Part shown: piece after piece, positions 1 to 5,833 of the stretch
Numbering within the stretch: the stretch's first letter is position 1
How the letters are laid out: each line of letters begins with the position of its first letter
From: Oscillospiraceae bacterium
Lineage (GTDB): Bacteria > Bacillota > Clostridia > Oscillospirales > Ruminococcaceae
Length of the DNA stretch: 9,200 bases
Reading direction: 5' to 3'
Assembly: GCA_900765125.1 (NCBI GenBank)
Contig: CAAFQL010000250.1
Coordinates: forward strand, 1 to 9,200
The notes under the pieces: generated by a model
Seen by the model: the letters and a program-made list of their open reading frames with translations, nothing else
What the model was told of the DNA's origin: nothing
The model's database searches: none
Position numbers and translations under genes: made by a program

Positions 1-44
1 GGATAACCGAATTCTGATAGAATTTTTATTAATAGATCTTCCAT
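1..44 (-). CDS. Start of next head-tail/tail-completion gene (partial)
   Basis: An ATG at 44-42 opens a frame that stays open to the window edge and encodes about 14 residues beginning MEDLLIKILSEFGY. It starts three bases after the stop codon of the gp10-like gene, the spacing expected in this tightly packed operon, and a GGTG-type ribosome binding site lies just upstream inside that gene. From memory, the start resembles small phage proteins that follow HK97 gp10-like genes and take part in tail completion. That identity is an inference from position and a short stretch of sequence. Only the N-terminus is present, so function is not established. Confidence 0.6.
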   Translation of the reverse strand, partial: MEDLLIKILSEFGY

Positions 45-47
45 ATA

Positions 48-512
48 TCACCATCCAAATATATACTTTTCTAAGTAATCACTAATAACTTCCTTTTGTA
101 TCTCCTGTATCTCTTTTTTGGTTTTCTTACCATAAATAGCTTCATATAAACCAGGAACTTTATTCATGGGCGGCTTATGTCGTGGAGTACCATACATCAA
201 AAAAATTGATGTAAGACCAGAGTCTTTTAATTCAAATCCAATTTTGATTTCACCAGTATAGCCACTCCAATCTACTTGACTATCGCGCCTTAATGAATCT
301 ATTGTATGAGGTGTTATACTGTATTTTCCTCCTGCTGGTAGATTTGATTTCACCATAGCCTTTTCAATTTTGTCATTAACAGCATCTTTAGAAGAAATCA
401 AAGCATCCTCAACAGCTTCTTTCAAAGCTTTTTCACCGCCAGCTCTTTCAATTGCTTTAAGTAAATGCTCCCATCCGTCTAACTGTAAGCCAATTCTGTT
501 TTTCTTACCCAT
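48..512 (-). CDS. HK97 gp10-like neck/tail component
   Basis: This protein of about 154 residues matches the HK97 gp10-like family, whose members act at the head-tail junction or as minor tail components in siphoviruses. The visible pattern is a helical first half (GWEHLLKAIE, a Lys/Glu-rich helix around residues 25-55), then a beta-rich core and the family-like segment IFLMYGTPRHKPPM near residues 103-116, then a charged C-terminal helix. The ATG at 512 is preferred over a TTG one codon upstream because it forms a TGATG junction sharing one base with the stop of the head-closure gene, and a GGTGG ribosome binding site sits at good distance. Its place between the closure protein and the next tail-completion gene fits the standard siphovirus order. 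The exact structural role is inferred from family and position. Confidence 0.75.
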   Translation of the reverse strand: MGKKNRIGLQLDGWEHLLKAIERAGGEKALKEAVEDALISSKDAVNDKIEKAMVKSNLPAGGKYSITPHTIDSLRRDSQVDWSGYTGEIKIGFELKDSGLTSIFLMYGTPRHKPPMNKVPGLYEAIYGKKTKKEIQEIQKEVISDYLEKYIFGW

Positions 513-856
513 CAAACACCACCGGAAACTTTCCTGATCTTAAACTTCATTATCTGATTTCTCATATTGATATTTTCAGGAGTGCCTAAGATCTCATATG
601 AATCACCATTTTCATTCTTTAAAATACAGTCCGACTTAATATCAGGTCTGTACCAGGTTTCAATGATCGCCGTATCTTCTACTACCAGAACACCATTTGA
701 TTTACTTTCTGTACCGCCAAATGTACGGAAAGAACAATAGATCAAATCACCGTTATCCGGGTATATCTTCTTTGCTACACCTTTTATGACCTCTATTTTC
801 GGCGCAAATAAAAACATAGGGACATTAAAAGGTACATTCGGTCTGTAATTTGCCAT
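512..856 (-). CDS. Head-tail adaptor / head-closure protein
   Basis: This protein of 114 residues is placed like the SPP1 gp16 / HK97 head-tail joining proteins, which cap the connector after DNA packaging and provide the docking surface for the tail. It is predicted mostly beta-stranded: FLFAPKIEVIKGVAKKIY, a GDLIYCSFRTFGG stretch, a TAIIETWYRPDI strand, then EILGTPENINMRNQIMKFKI at the C-terminus. The pattern ending in 'G.pEnI..r...mkfkir' is typical of small head-tail joining proteins that describe measured units and end in a beta strand. It starts four bases after the connector stop, with GGAG seven bases before the ATG, and ends in a TGATG overlap with the gp10-like gene. Family assignment is from motif memory and gene order, so moderate confidence. 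Confidence 0.7.
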   Translation of the reverse strand: MANYRPNVPFNVPMFLFAPKIEVIKGVAKKIYPDNGDLIYCSFRTFGGTESKSNGVLVVEDTAIIETWYRPDIKSDCILKNENGDSYEILGTPENINMRNQIMKFKIRKVSGGV

Positions 857-860
857 CCGA

Positions 861-1145
861 TCACTCCAAATCTGCTTCTTTATTACGCTTATAACTCAGC
901 TGAGCTGCACGCTGAATAAAGTATTGAGAAAGTTCAGCCGTACCCATGCCGTAATTCCACAAATCCGAAACGCCACGGATTATCACGCCTACCGATTCAG
1001 AACTATTTACGATTTCATGCTGTACGCCTGCTTCGACAAGGAATTCTTTTACATCTTCAATATAGATTTTCAGCGCTTCATCCTGATATGTACCTGTGAT
1101 ACCCAGCCCAGTCTTTACTTTCTGTAATAGTTCTTCATCGGTCAT
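861..1145 (-). CDS. Head-tail connector protein, gp6-like
   Basis: This protein of 94 residues fits the HK97 gp6 / SPP1 gp15-like connector family, which forms a ring under the portal in the neck. The fold signature is visible as an all-helical protein: an N-terminal helix (MTDEELLQKVKTGLGI), an acidic helix around residues 20-38 (DEALKIYIEDVKEFLVEAG), then SVGVIIRGVSDLWNYGMG near residues 51-68, and a final LSQYFIQRAAQLSYKR helix. The short 'DEAL..YI.DVK.FL..AGV' start is characteristic. The ribosome binding site AAGGAGG lies seven bases before the ATG at 1145. It is the first gene of the neck block and is separated by only 28 bases from the ferritin-like gene upstream. Confidence 0.8.
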   Translation of the reverse strand: MTDEELLQKVKTGLGITGTYQDEALKIYIEDVKEFLVEAGVQHEIVNSSESVGVIIRGVSDLWNYGMGTAELSQYFIQRAAQLSYKRNKEADLE

Positions 1146-1173
1146 ACGTGATTCCTCCTTAGAATTTAATACG

Positions 1174-1434
1174 TTACGAATCTTTAAGCATATTTTCAGC
1201 CTTAACGAAAAGAGTGTTTATCTCATTGATATTTGGTATACTATCACCATGATCAAGAATAATATCCTTTATATGTTTTGCGTGAAAATATTCTTCATGT
1301 GCAATATCTCGGAAGATCTGAGAATATCCGTCATTGTCAACAGCTCTGGACATATCAATGTATTTAAAAACATCATGCAGTTCTTCTTTCAATGTTTCAG
1401 GGAGCTGCTTAAAAAGTTCATCTTTATTCATCAT
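1174..1434 (-). CDS. Small ferritin-like / rubrerythrin-like helical protein
   Basis: This acidic 86-residue helical protein contains a ferritin-like metal motif: a first helix with Glu and His (EELHDVFKYIDMSR, residues 17-30) followed by a second helix IFRDIAHEEYFHAKHIKDII (residues 40-59), in which E47, E48 and H51 form an EExxH motif. Two such helices correspond to half of a four-helix ferritin-like bundle, so a functional di-iron site would need dimerisation. Two consecutive ATG codons (1434 and 1431) are possible starts; the AGGAG site is four bases from the first and seven from the second, so the second may be used. The start overlaps the stop of the preceding gene, implying translational coupling. 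Whether it binds iron, or is only a structural helical hairpin, is not known. No enzymatic role is claimed. Confidence 0.6.
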   Translation of the reverse strand: MMNKDELFKQLPETLKEELHDVFKYIDMSRAVDNDGYSQIFRDIAHEEYFHAKHIKDIILDHGDSIPNINEINTLFVKAENMLKDS

Positions 1435-1796
1435 AATTCTCCTGTAATATATGTTTTTAATTTCTTGATGTCTGCTGCTGTAAAGTTAAGTACCTTTTCT
1501 TCGGGTGAAATGAACTTTATTCCAGGGATCTTTAATGAAAAATCGCCATATTCTTCCAGAGTCTTTTCAAGTGTTTCAACCACAATATCAATATCATAAA
1601 AGCCGCCGTTTTCCATAAGTATTGATGAGATCATTTCGTTGTCAAGATATTTGGTTATGATCTCCGGGTGAAATTCTATCATAGTCGTTGCAGCGCTTAC
1701 GATGATTTTAAATGCTTTATCTGAGATCTTAGGTATGATCTCATTCTTTGAATACTTTACAAGACCATTTACTATATGTTGCTTAGTTGCCTGCAT
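1431..1796 (-). CDS. Uncharacterised phage protein, mainly helical
   Basis: I do not recognise a named function. The 121-residue protein starts MQATKQHIVNGLVKY, has a helical N-terminal half (residues 1-60, including KIISDKAF-like helices and a hydrophobic IIVSAATTMIEF helix near 31-42), an acidic middle (VVETLEKTLEEYGDF, about 72-86), then PGIKFISPEEKVLNFTAADI and a final KLKTYITGEL helix. From memory, proteins with the same 'ATKQ.IVNG..KY' start and 'IKFISP.EK.L.F...D...LK.YITG' end recur in head-tail modules of Clostridia phages, which suggests a structural or assembly role. The AGGAGG site at 1807-1812 lies ten bases before the ATG. It follows a hairpin-rich gap and is translationally coupled to the ferritin-like gene, suggesting that the two products are made, and perhaps act, together. 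Confidence 0.65.
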   Translation of the reverse strand: MQATKQHIVNGLVKYSKNEIIPKISDKAFKIIVSAATTMIEFHPEIITKYLDNEMISSILMENGGFYDIDIVVETLEKTLEEYGDFSLKIPGIKFISPEEKVLNFTAADIKKLKTYITGEL

Positions 1797-1820
1797 TTTT
1801 CCGTATCCTCCTAAATATTT

Positions 1821-1858
1821 AAGCCTGAGAGGAAAAGAGGACTTGTCCTCTCAGACTT
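1821..1858 (-). terminator. Alternative hairpins: terminator or attenuator-like element
   Basis: On the minus strand, a long stem pairs 1858-1846 (AAGTCTGAGAGGA) with 1833-1821 (TCCTCTCAGGCTT), a perfect 9-bp core plus 3 more pairs beyond one mismatch, with a 12-base loop. Inside it, GAGGAC (1850-1845) can pair instead with GTCCTC (1842-1837), and this smaller hairpin is followed by TTTT (1836-1833). The two foldings share the GAGGA segment and exclude one another. The element sits between the coiled-coil structural gene and the first of the downstream minor genes, so partial termination here would keep capsid-region messages in excess over neck genes. The U-run is short, so strong termination is not expected. 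Function is inferred. Confidence 0.5.
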
Positions 1859-1881
1859 ATTTGATTATTCCACTTTAGCTA

Positions 1882-2475
1882 TTAGCCGGTGGTAGTTGGT
1901 GTAGTAGGTGCAGTTGATGTAGGAGCTGTCCAGCTATTGTAACGTGGCATAACCTGAGGGCAAATGCTATCCATAGGGACTTTCTTTTCAAGTGGCAGTG
2001 TCTTGCACTCGATCTCCTTATACAATGCACGAAAACCGCAATCCATATCCTTGTAAACATTATTGATCTTAGAATCTACAAACGATAGATTATCAGTAAC
2101 ACGCTGATTTACTACAGCCTGATTTGCTGCAAGATCAGCTATTTCACGGCCTGTAGCTGTAAATCGTGCAGATACGTTTTCACGATCCTTTGTAAACTGC
2201 TCCTCCATATACTTGTACAAATCAAGGATCTTTGCATCTGTTCTCTGGTCTGAAAGAAGCATATCCTTTTCAGACTGCAACTGACTGATCTTTCTCTCCT
2301 GTTCCAGTTCATATCTTGTTGTAGGGGTGTTTTCAGAGCAAACAGCTGCGGCTGTCATAGGGTTTACACCACCAAACAAATTTCCAATACCGCCACCATT
2401 AAGAAGCCCAAGAGCGCTGCCAATAATTCCTGTTGTAAGACCTGCATTTGCTACACCTTTGCTTGCGTATTCCAT
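1882..2475 (-). CDS. Putative capsid-associated coiled-coil protein
   Basis: This 197-residue protein has three clear parts. Residues about 5-45 are Gly/Ala/Leu-rich and hydrophobic (GLTTGIIGSALGLLNGGGIG, then GNLFGG). Residues about 50-150 form a long heptad-rich coiled coil (TRYELEQERKISQLQSEKDM onward, through QFTKDRENVSARFTATGREI and VNQRVTDNLSFVDSKINNVY). The C-terminus contains ICPQVMPRYN and then a low-complexity Thr/Pro tail (TAPTSTAPTTPTTTG). No signal peptide or enzyme motif is seen. From memory, proteins with this 'N-terminal GxxxG stretch, SENTPxTRYE, coiled coil, ICP' layout occur next to the capsid gene in many gut phages but have no established function. Immediate position after the major capsid gene and a very strong ribosome binding site (AGGAGG, eight bases from the ATG) suggest a high-copy virion part such as a decoration or head-fibre protein. 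The gene ends in tandem stops TAA TAG. Confidence 0.65.
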   Translation of the reverse strand: MEYASKGVANAGLTTGIIGSALGLLNGGGIGNLFGGVNPMTAAAVCSENTPTTRYELEQERKISQLQSEKDMLLSDQRTDAKILDLYKYMEEQFTKDRENVSARFTATGREIADLAANQAVVNQRVTDNLSFVDSKINNVYKDMDCGFRALYKEIECKTLPLEKKVPMDSICPQVMPRYNSWTAPTSTAPTTPTTTG

Positions 2476-2483
2476 AAATAATA

Positions 2484-2489
2484 CCTCCT
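2484..2489 (-). promoter_or_regulatory. Strong ribosome binding site of the coiled-coil gene
   Basis: AGGAGG on the minus strand lies eight bases before the ATG at 2475-2473. It is the second of two strong Shine-Dalgarno sites in the 121-base gap after the capsid gene and confirms the start of the coiled-coil protein. Confidence 0.75.
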
Positions 2490-2549
2490 GATAATTTTTT
2501 TAATTTTCGCAAACTTGATACTGTTTTAAAATCCTGTTTTCTTAAATCG

Positions 2550-2570
2550 CTACATGTAGACCACCTCCTT
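2550..2570 (-). promoter_or_regulatory. Shine-Dalgarno plus ATG-TAG start-stop element
   Basis: On the minus strand, AAGGAGGTGG (2570-2561) is followed eight bases after AGGAGG by ATG (2555-2553) and at once by the stop TAG (2552-2550). The ATG-TAG lies within CTACATGTAG (2559-2550), a perfect 10-bp palindrome. No longer frame with a normal start fits this ribosome binding site: the other two frames either lack a start or stop within a few codons. The element could load ribosomes without making a protein, bind a regulator, or be the remains of a lost small gene. It lies 26 bases downstream of the capsid stop. The motif itself is directly visible; the role is open. Confidence 0.5.
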
Positions 2571-2596
2571 TATTTACATTAAATGAATAAATATTC

Positions 2597-3934
2597 TTAT
2601 GCTTTTACGGCAACTTTCTTTTTGATCAAATAGCAACCGGACGCATCAAGAATTTTACCGTCAACAATTGTCAGTCCCTTGTTTACCCATTCATTAGTTT
2701 CATCATCAAACCAACGCTTCATGCCAAACTGTAAATTCGTGTTGATCGCATAATCATTAGGTACCCAGAAAATACCGATAATATCACCTGCTGCTGCTGT
2801 GTCAAAATCAGCAATAACATCAGGTTCAACTAAAGTAACACTTCGACCAAAAAATGAACCAGCAGTATTGCCCATACTGAGATCAGTTGCTTCACGGAAC
2901 AGCGGACGGCTATTATCGTCTTTCATTGACAGCAGATAGCTTTCAACAGTAGATGCCGGAAATAGGAATTCACCCTGACCACGCTTTGAAAGCGGAACTT
3001 TTGAAAACAGCTTCTTTCTCCACATTGTCCAGTCACTGAATTCCAAATCAGTCATTTCAATGATATTGTTCTTATTACCAGTTACACGAGGATCAACAGT
3101 AATACCAAGCGGCTGACCTTCACCAGTGCCGGAAATGATAACCTTGTCCATTGTTCCCACATATGCTTCAACCATTATTCTGGTGATCTCGCTTTCAAAT
3201 AAAGAAAGTGAAACGACCTGTGCAAGCAGTGTTTCAGATACACGTATCTCGCCAATGTTATACTCAAATGTGATAAATTCCTTAATGTCACCGGGCTTCT
3301 GTCTTTCAGAAACATTGTTCGGCTTTGTCTCATTTATCCACTTGAAATTAGCTTTCAATTTGCTGATCGGGAACTTCACACCGCCACGCACATTCATCTT
3401 ACGAACCTTTGAATAGATCTGACCATAAACCTTAGAAACTTCCTGAATGAATTCGTTCATGATAGTTTCAGGGATTATCGCACCAATATCAGCAGTTACA
3501 GCGGGGCCCGGATCACCACCGGCTCTTGTAATAATATCAGCCGGAATCGGTGTGCCCCTCTGAACATAGTTCATAAACGCCTGACGATATTCCATACTTG
3601 CATATGGTGATACATTTTCACGCTGTTCACCTGTAACAGAACTGATATTATAAGACGCAAGCGGATTGCCGCCTCTTAATTCTGCATTTAATGGAACATT
3701 CTGGCGCTGTTCTCCGCCGTCATTTGGATTTGACATAGGATCCCCAGTCGGTTCATCATCAGGCAAAGAATCAAGCTCTTCCTGTGTTTCTTCAATTTCT
3801 GCTTTCACCTCTTCAAGCTGCTCATTGATGCTTCTTACTTCGGCTGCGTCCTGAGATGCAAGCGCTCTTGCTGTAAGGTCATCCCTCTTTTTCTGAAGTC
3901 TAAGCAATCTTTTTGTAAGTACTTTTTTTCTCAT
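2597..3934 (-). CDS. Major capsid protein, HK97 fold, with N-terminal delta domain
   Basis: This 445-residue protein is the HK97-type major capsid protein that forms the icosahedral shell. Residues about 5-57 are a highly charged coiled coil (LLRLQKKRDDLTARALA through VKAEIEETQEELDSL), followed by an acidic Pro/Gly linker. This is the typical delta (scaffold) domain that is fused to the capsid protein when no separate scaffold gene exists and is removed by the prohead protease. Mature-like sequence begins near residues 95-115 (YASMEYRQAFMNYVQRG), with capsid-family segments IGAIIPETIMNEFIQEV and later GMKRWFDDETNEWVNKGLTI near the C-terminus. The AGGAGG site at 3945-3950, ten bases from the ATG, is embedded in the last codons of the protease. 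A duplicated GEQRxNV segment (residues 74-80 and 102-108) flanks the likely cleavage zone. No separate scaffold gene is seen. Confidence 0.93.
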   Translation of the reverse strand: MRKKVLTKRLLRLQKKRDDLTARALASQDAAEVRSINEQLEEVKAEIEETQEELDSLPDDEPTGDPMSNPNDGGEQRQNVPLNAELRGGNPLASYNISSVTGEQRENVSPYASMEYRQAFMNYVQRGTPIPADIITRAGGDPGPAVTADIGAIIPETIMNEFIQEVSKVYGQIYSKVRKMNVRGGVKFPISKLKANFKWINETKPNNVSERQKPGDIKEFITFEYNIGEIRVSETLLAQVVSLSLFESEITRIMVEAYVGTMDKVIISGTGEGQPLGITVDPRVTGNKNNIIEMTDLEFSDWTMWRKKLFSKVPLSKRGQGEFLFPASTVESYLLSMKDDNSRPLFREATDLSMGNTAGSFFGRSVTLVEPDVIADFDTAAAGDIIGIFWVPNDYAINTNLQFGMKRWFDDETNEWVNKGLTIVDGKILDASGCYLIKKKVAVKA

Positions 3935-3937
3935 AAA

Positions 3938-4588
3938 TTACATACCTCCTAAAATTTTTGTTTTGAGTTTTAATAGTTCTAATTCATCAGTATCTACCGA
4001 TGTTTGCTGAGATCGTCTTGCTGCTTCTACTGCTGACCGTGCATTTTGAAGCGCATTCTTATCCCTCGCATTTATTTCAGTGCTCTCATACGCCGGAAAC
4101 GTAACCGCACTTACTTCCACAACTGCACTTATGGCACGAATATGCCTTGTTGGATGATCAGAATCAATATTTTCCCACTCTTCATCACTGATCCCAAACA
4201 TAAATGACATTCCTGTAATGTCTCCACGCTTAATCGCACTATACAGCGCTCTGGCTTCTGAATTATTTTCAGTATCTAAAATTACTCTTATACCCATGCC
4301 ATCATTATCAACAGTAAGCTGCATCGTTGAACTTTCTGTATCTTTTCTGGATCTTGCAAGTGGGATCATGCTTGTATCATGATTTACTAAAAATCTTACA
4401 TCTGTCAGATCAGCATTATCTAATGCGCCACGTTCGATAATTTCATCGAACCGACCAAGATCTGTTTTACTGTCATAAACTATAGGTCTGCCTAAAATAA
4501 CACTGCCGGATTCATTTTCTTCAGCTCTGATTTCAAAAGAATAATTGCGCCTTATCAGTTCCGGCTTTAATGCTCTATTCTTTGGCAT
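3938..4588 (-). CDS. HK97 family prohead (maturation) protease, S78
   Basis: This serine protease of about 216 residues cleaves the delta domain from capsid subunits inside the prohead and then degrades itself. Family motifs are present: RNYSFEIRAEENESGSVILG at the N-terminus, GRPIVYDS, FLVNHD with the catalytic His (about residue 70), ITGMSFMFG with the catalytic Ser (about 128), and VEVSAVTFPAY (about 158-168). The Gln/Arg/Lys-rich C-terminal tail is typical of a propeptide-like region. The frame is open to a GTG at 4606, but the ATG at 4588 is chosen: it lies eight bases after GGGGG (4601-4597) and gives the family-like start MPKNRALKPELIRRNYSFE. It overlaps the portal gene by 14 bases, and its final codons (LGGM) encode the ribosome binding site of the capsid gene, coupling the two. 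Confidence 0.93.
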   Translation of the reverse strand: MPKNRALKPELIRRNYSFEIRAEENESGSVILGRPIVYDSKTDLGRFDEIIERGALDNADLTDVRFLVNHDTSMIPLARSRKDTESSTMQLTVDNDGMGIRVILDTENNSEARALYSAIKRGDITGMSFMFGISDEEWENIDSDHPTRHIRAISAVVEVSAVTFPAYESTEINARDKNALQNARSAVEAARRSQQTSVDTDELELLKLKTKILGGM

Positions 4589-5813
4589 CTTCAACACCCC
4601 CTTCACTGCTCTTGCCTATCTGGTATTTATCTGCAATACTTGTATCAACATAGTTAAGAGACTGCATTCGTTTTCCTGCAAGCTCGGGCAATGGATGCAG
4701 ACCAAATGCCACACGCTTTTCATTTTCATAAAGACTTCCACTGTCACCAAGCAACCTAACCATTTCAAGCGTCTGATCTACACTCATAAAAATCAGATCT
4801 TTAGGGAAAAATCGTATTTTGTTTCCAAATGATCTTTCTCTATCACTGAATAAAACTCTTGAAAATTCATCCGACCAGCTTATAATAATTGGTTCCAGCG
4901 TTTTTTGATAGAACGCTTCATACTGTGCAGGAGTATAATCACCTGTTAAAATAGCAAGAGGTACACCGAAATGTCTTAGAATTTTTTCATCTAAAAATTT
5001 AAGAGTATCAGCATCAACTAATTTAACTTCTTTTTTGATAGGTATGAACTCTGCTTTCAGATCTAATGGAAGAAATCCGCTTTTACTGTGCAAGATCTTA
5101 TCTTCCAGTTCTTTTAAAGCCGATTCTGTTTTGCCATCGTCCATCATTGTGTTAAATTTAACAACGCCGTTAATTGCAAAACTGGATTTCATAGCAGCAC
5201 TAACGCCATTCATAAGATCTTCGTTTATCTGCAATGTTTTGAGGAGTGCAGAATAATCAGGGTTTCCGGTTTCATCACCGCCCATAAATTCATTTACAGA
5301 AAAACGGTATTTCAGATGAATAACATCATTATAAGGAAGAGTCGTTTCATACGTATTGGCAAAACGCATTTTTACAAATATTTTTCCGGACGCATCTTCA
5401 ATGAACTCAACATTTGCAGGATGTACAGGATATAGAGCATGATAATTTTTGTGTTCATTGCCTTTATCATCATGCCAAGCATCATAAACAGGGATGATAA
5501 AGGCGTTATAATGCAGCATCAGCATCCATGTGACCTTTTCAAGGAAATCACTCTTTGTCATGATAGGATTTGGATTATTCAGTACTCGCTGCCTGTCACT
5601 ATTAATAGGAGTAGAGTCCCCTCCATTCTCCTTTACGTGCTGAGGATTCAGCTTTTTCATTTCCATAACAATACAATTTATTGACTGCTGAACTACGTCA
5701 CTTGCAAAAATGTTGTCTCCGAACTGTGAAAAAATGGGTGTGTATCCGTTAAGCATCTGTGCGTATGACATTTTTTTGTTTGATTTTTTAAATATTCGGT
5801 CAAGCCACCCCAA
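4575..5813 (-). CDS. Portal protein, HK97 gp3-like family
   Basis: The portal forms the dodecameric ring at one capsid vertex, through which terminase drives DNA and to which the neck binds. The sequence has the family layout: short basic start, SYAQMLNGYTPIFSQFGDNI, VVQQSINCIVMEMKKLNPQH, then LNNPNPIMTKSDFLEKV, MLHYNAFIIPVYD, ALYPVHPANVEFIED, DVIHLKYRFSVNEF and, near the C-terminal third, DEKILRHFGVPLAILTGDY and AQYEAFYQKTLEPIIISWSD. The frame is open to GTG codons at 5825 and 5822, but TTG at 5813 is preferred because AGGTGG (5827-5822) is eight bases before it and the product then begins MGWLDRIFKKS, as is usual for HK97-type portals. Length is about 412 residues, normal for the family. 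It follows the large terminase after about 20 bases and overlaps the protease start. Confidence 0.93.
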   Translation of the reverse strand: MGWLDRIFKKSNKKMSYAQMLNGYTPIFSQFGDNIFASDVVQQSINCIVMEMKKLNPQHVKENGGDSTPINSDRQRVLNNPNPIMTKSDFLEKVTWMLMLHYNAFIIPVYDAWHDDKGNEHKNYHALYPVHPANVEFIEDASGKIFVKMRFANTYETTLPYNDVIHLKYRFSVNEFMGGDETGNPDYSALLKTLQINEDLMNGVSAAMKSSFAINGVVKFNTMMDDGKTESALKELEDKILHSKSGFLPLDLKAEFIPIKKEVKLVDADTLKFLDEKILRHFGVPLAILTGDYTPAQYEAFYQKTLEPIIISWSDEFSRVLFSDRERSFGNKIRFFPKDLIFMSVDQTLEMVRLLGDSGSLYENEKRVAFGLHPLPELAGKRMQSLNYVDTSIADKYQIGKSSEGGVEDAKE

Positions 5814-5821
5814 ATCGATCA

Positions 5822-5827
5822 CCACCT
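5822..5827 (-). promoter_or_regulatory. Ribosome binding site that points to the TTG start of the portal gene
   Basis: AGGTGG on the minus strand is eight bases from the TTG at 5813-5811. The two GTG codons further upstream lie within or before this site and have no Shine-Dalgarno of their own, so they are less likely starts. Confidence 0.6.
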
Positions 5828-5833
5828 TTCATC

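Noticed and set aside
1096..1599. 167-residue open frame on the plus strand
   Set aside because: It lies opposite three well-supported minus-strand genes, has hydrophobic and cysteine-rich composition typical of a shadow frame, and has no ribosome binding site.
1875..2060. 61-residue frame on the minus strand inside the coiled-coil gene
   Set aside because: Shadow frame with low-complexity His/Leu content caused by the Thr/Pro repeats of the real gene.
2571..2590. AT-only hairpin just after the capsid stop as a terminator
   Set aside because: The stem is A-T pairs only and no U run follows; it is probably AT-rich background.
3666..3854. Serine-rich plus-strand frame opposite the capsid delta domain
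   Set aside because: The Ser-rich content mirrors Glu codons of the real coiled coil; no start signal.
4545..4832. Plus-strand frame of 95 residues opposite the portal/protease junction
   Set aside because: No ribosome binding site, no recognisable motif, and both opposing genes are firmly identified.
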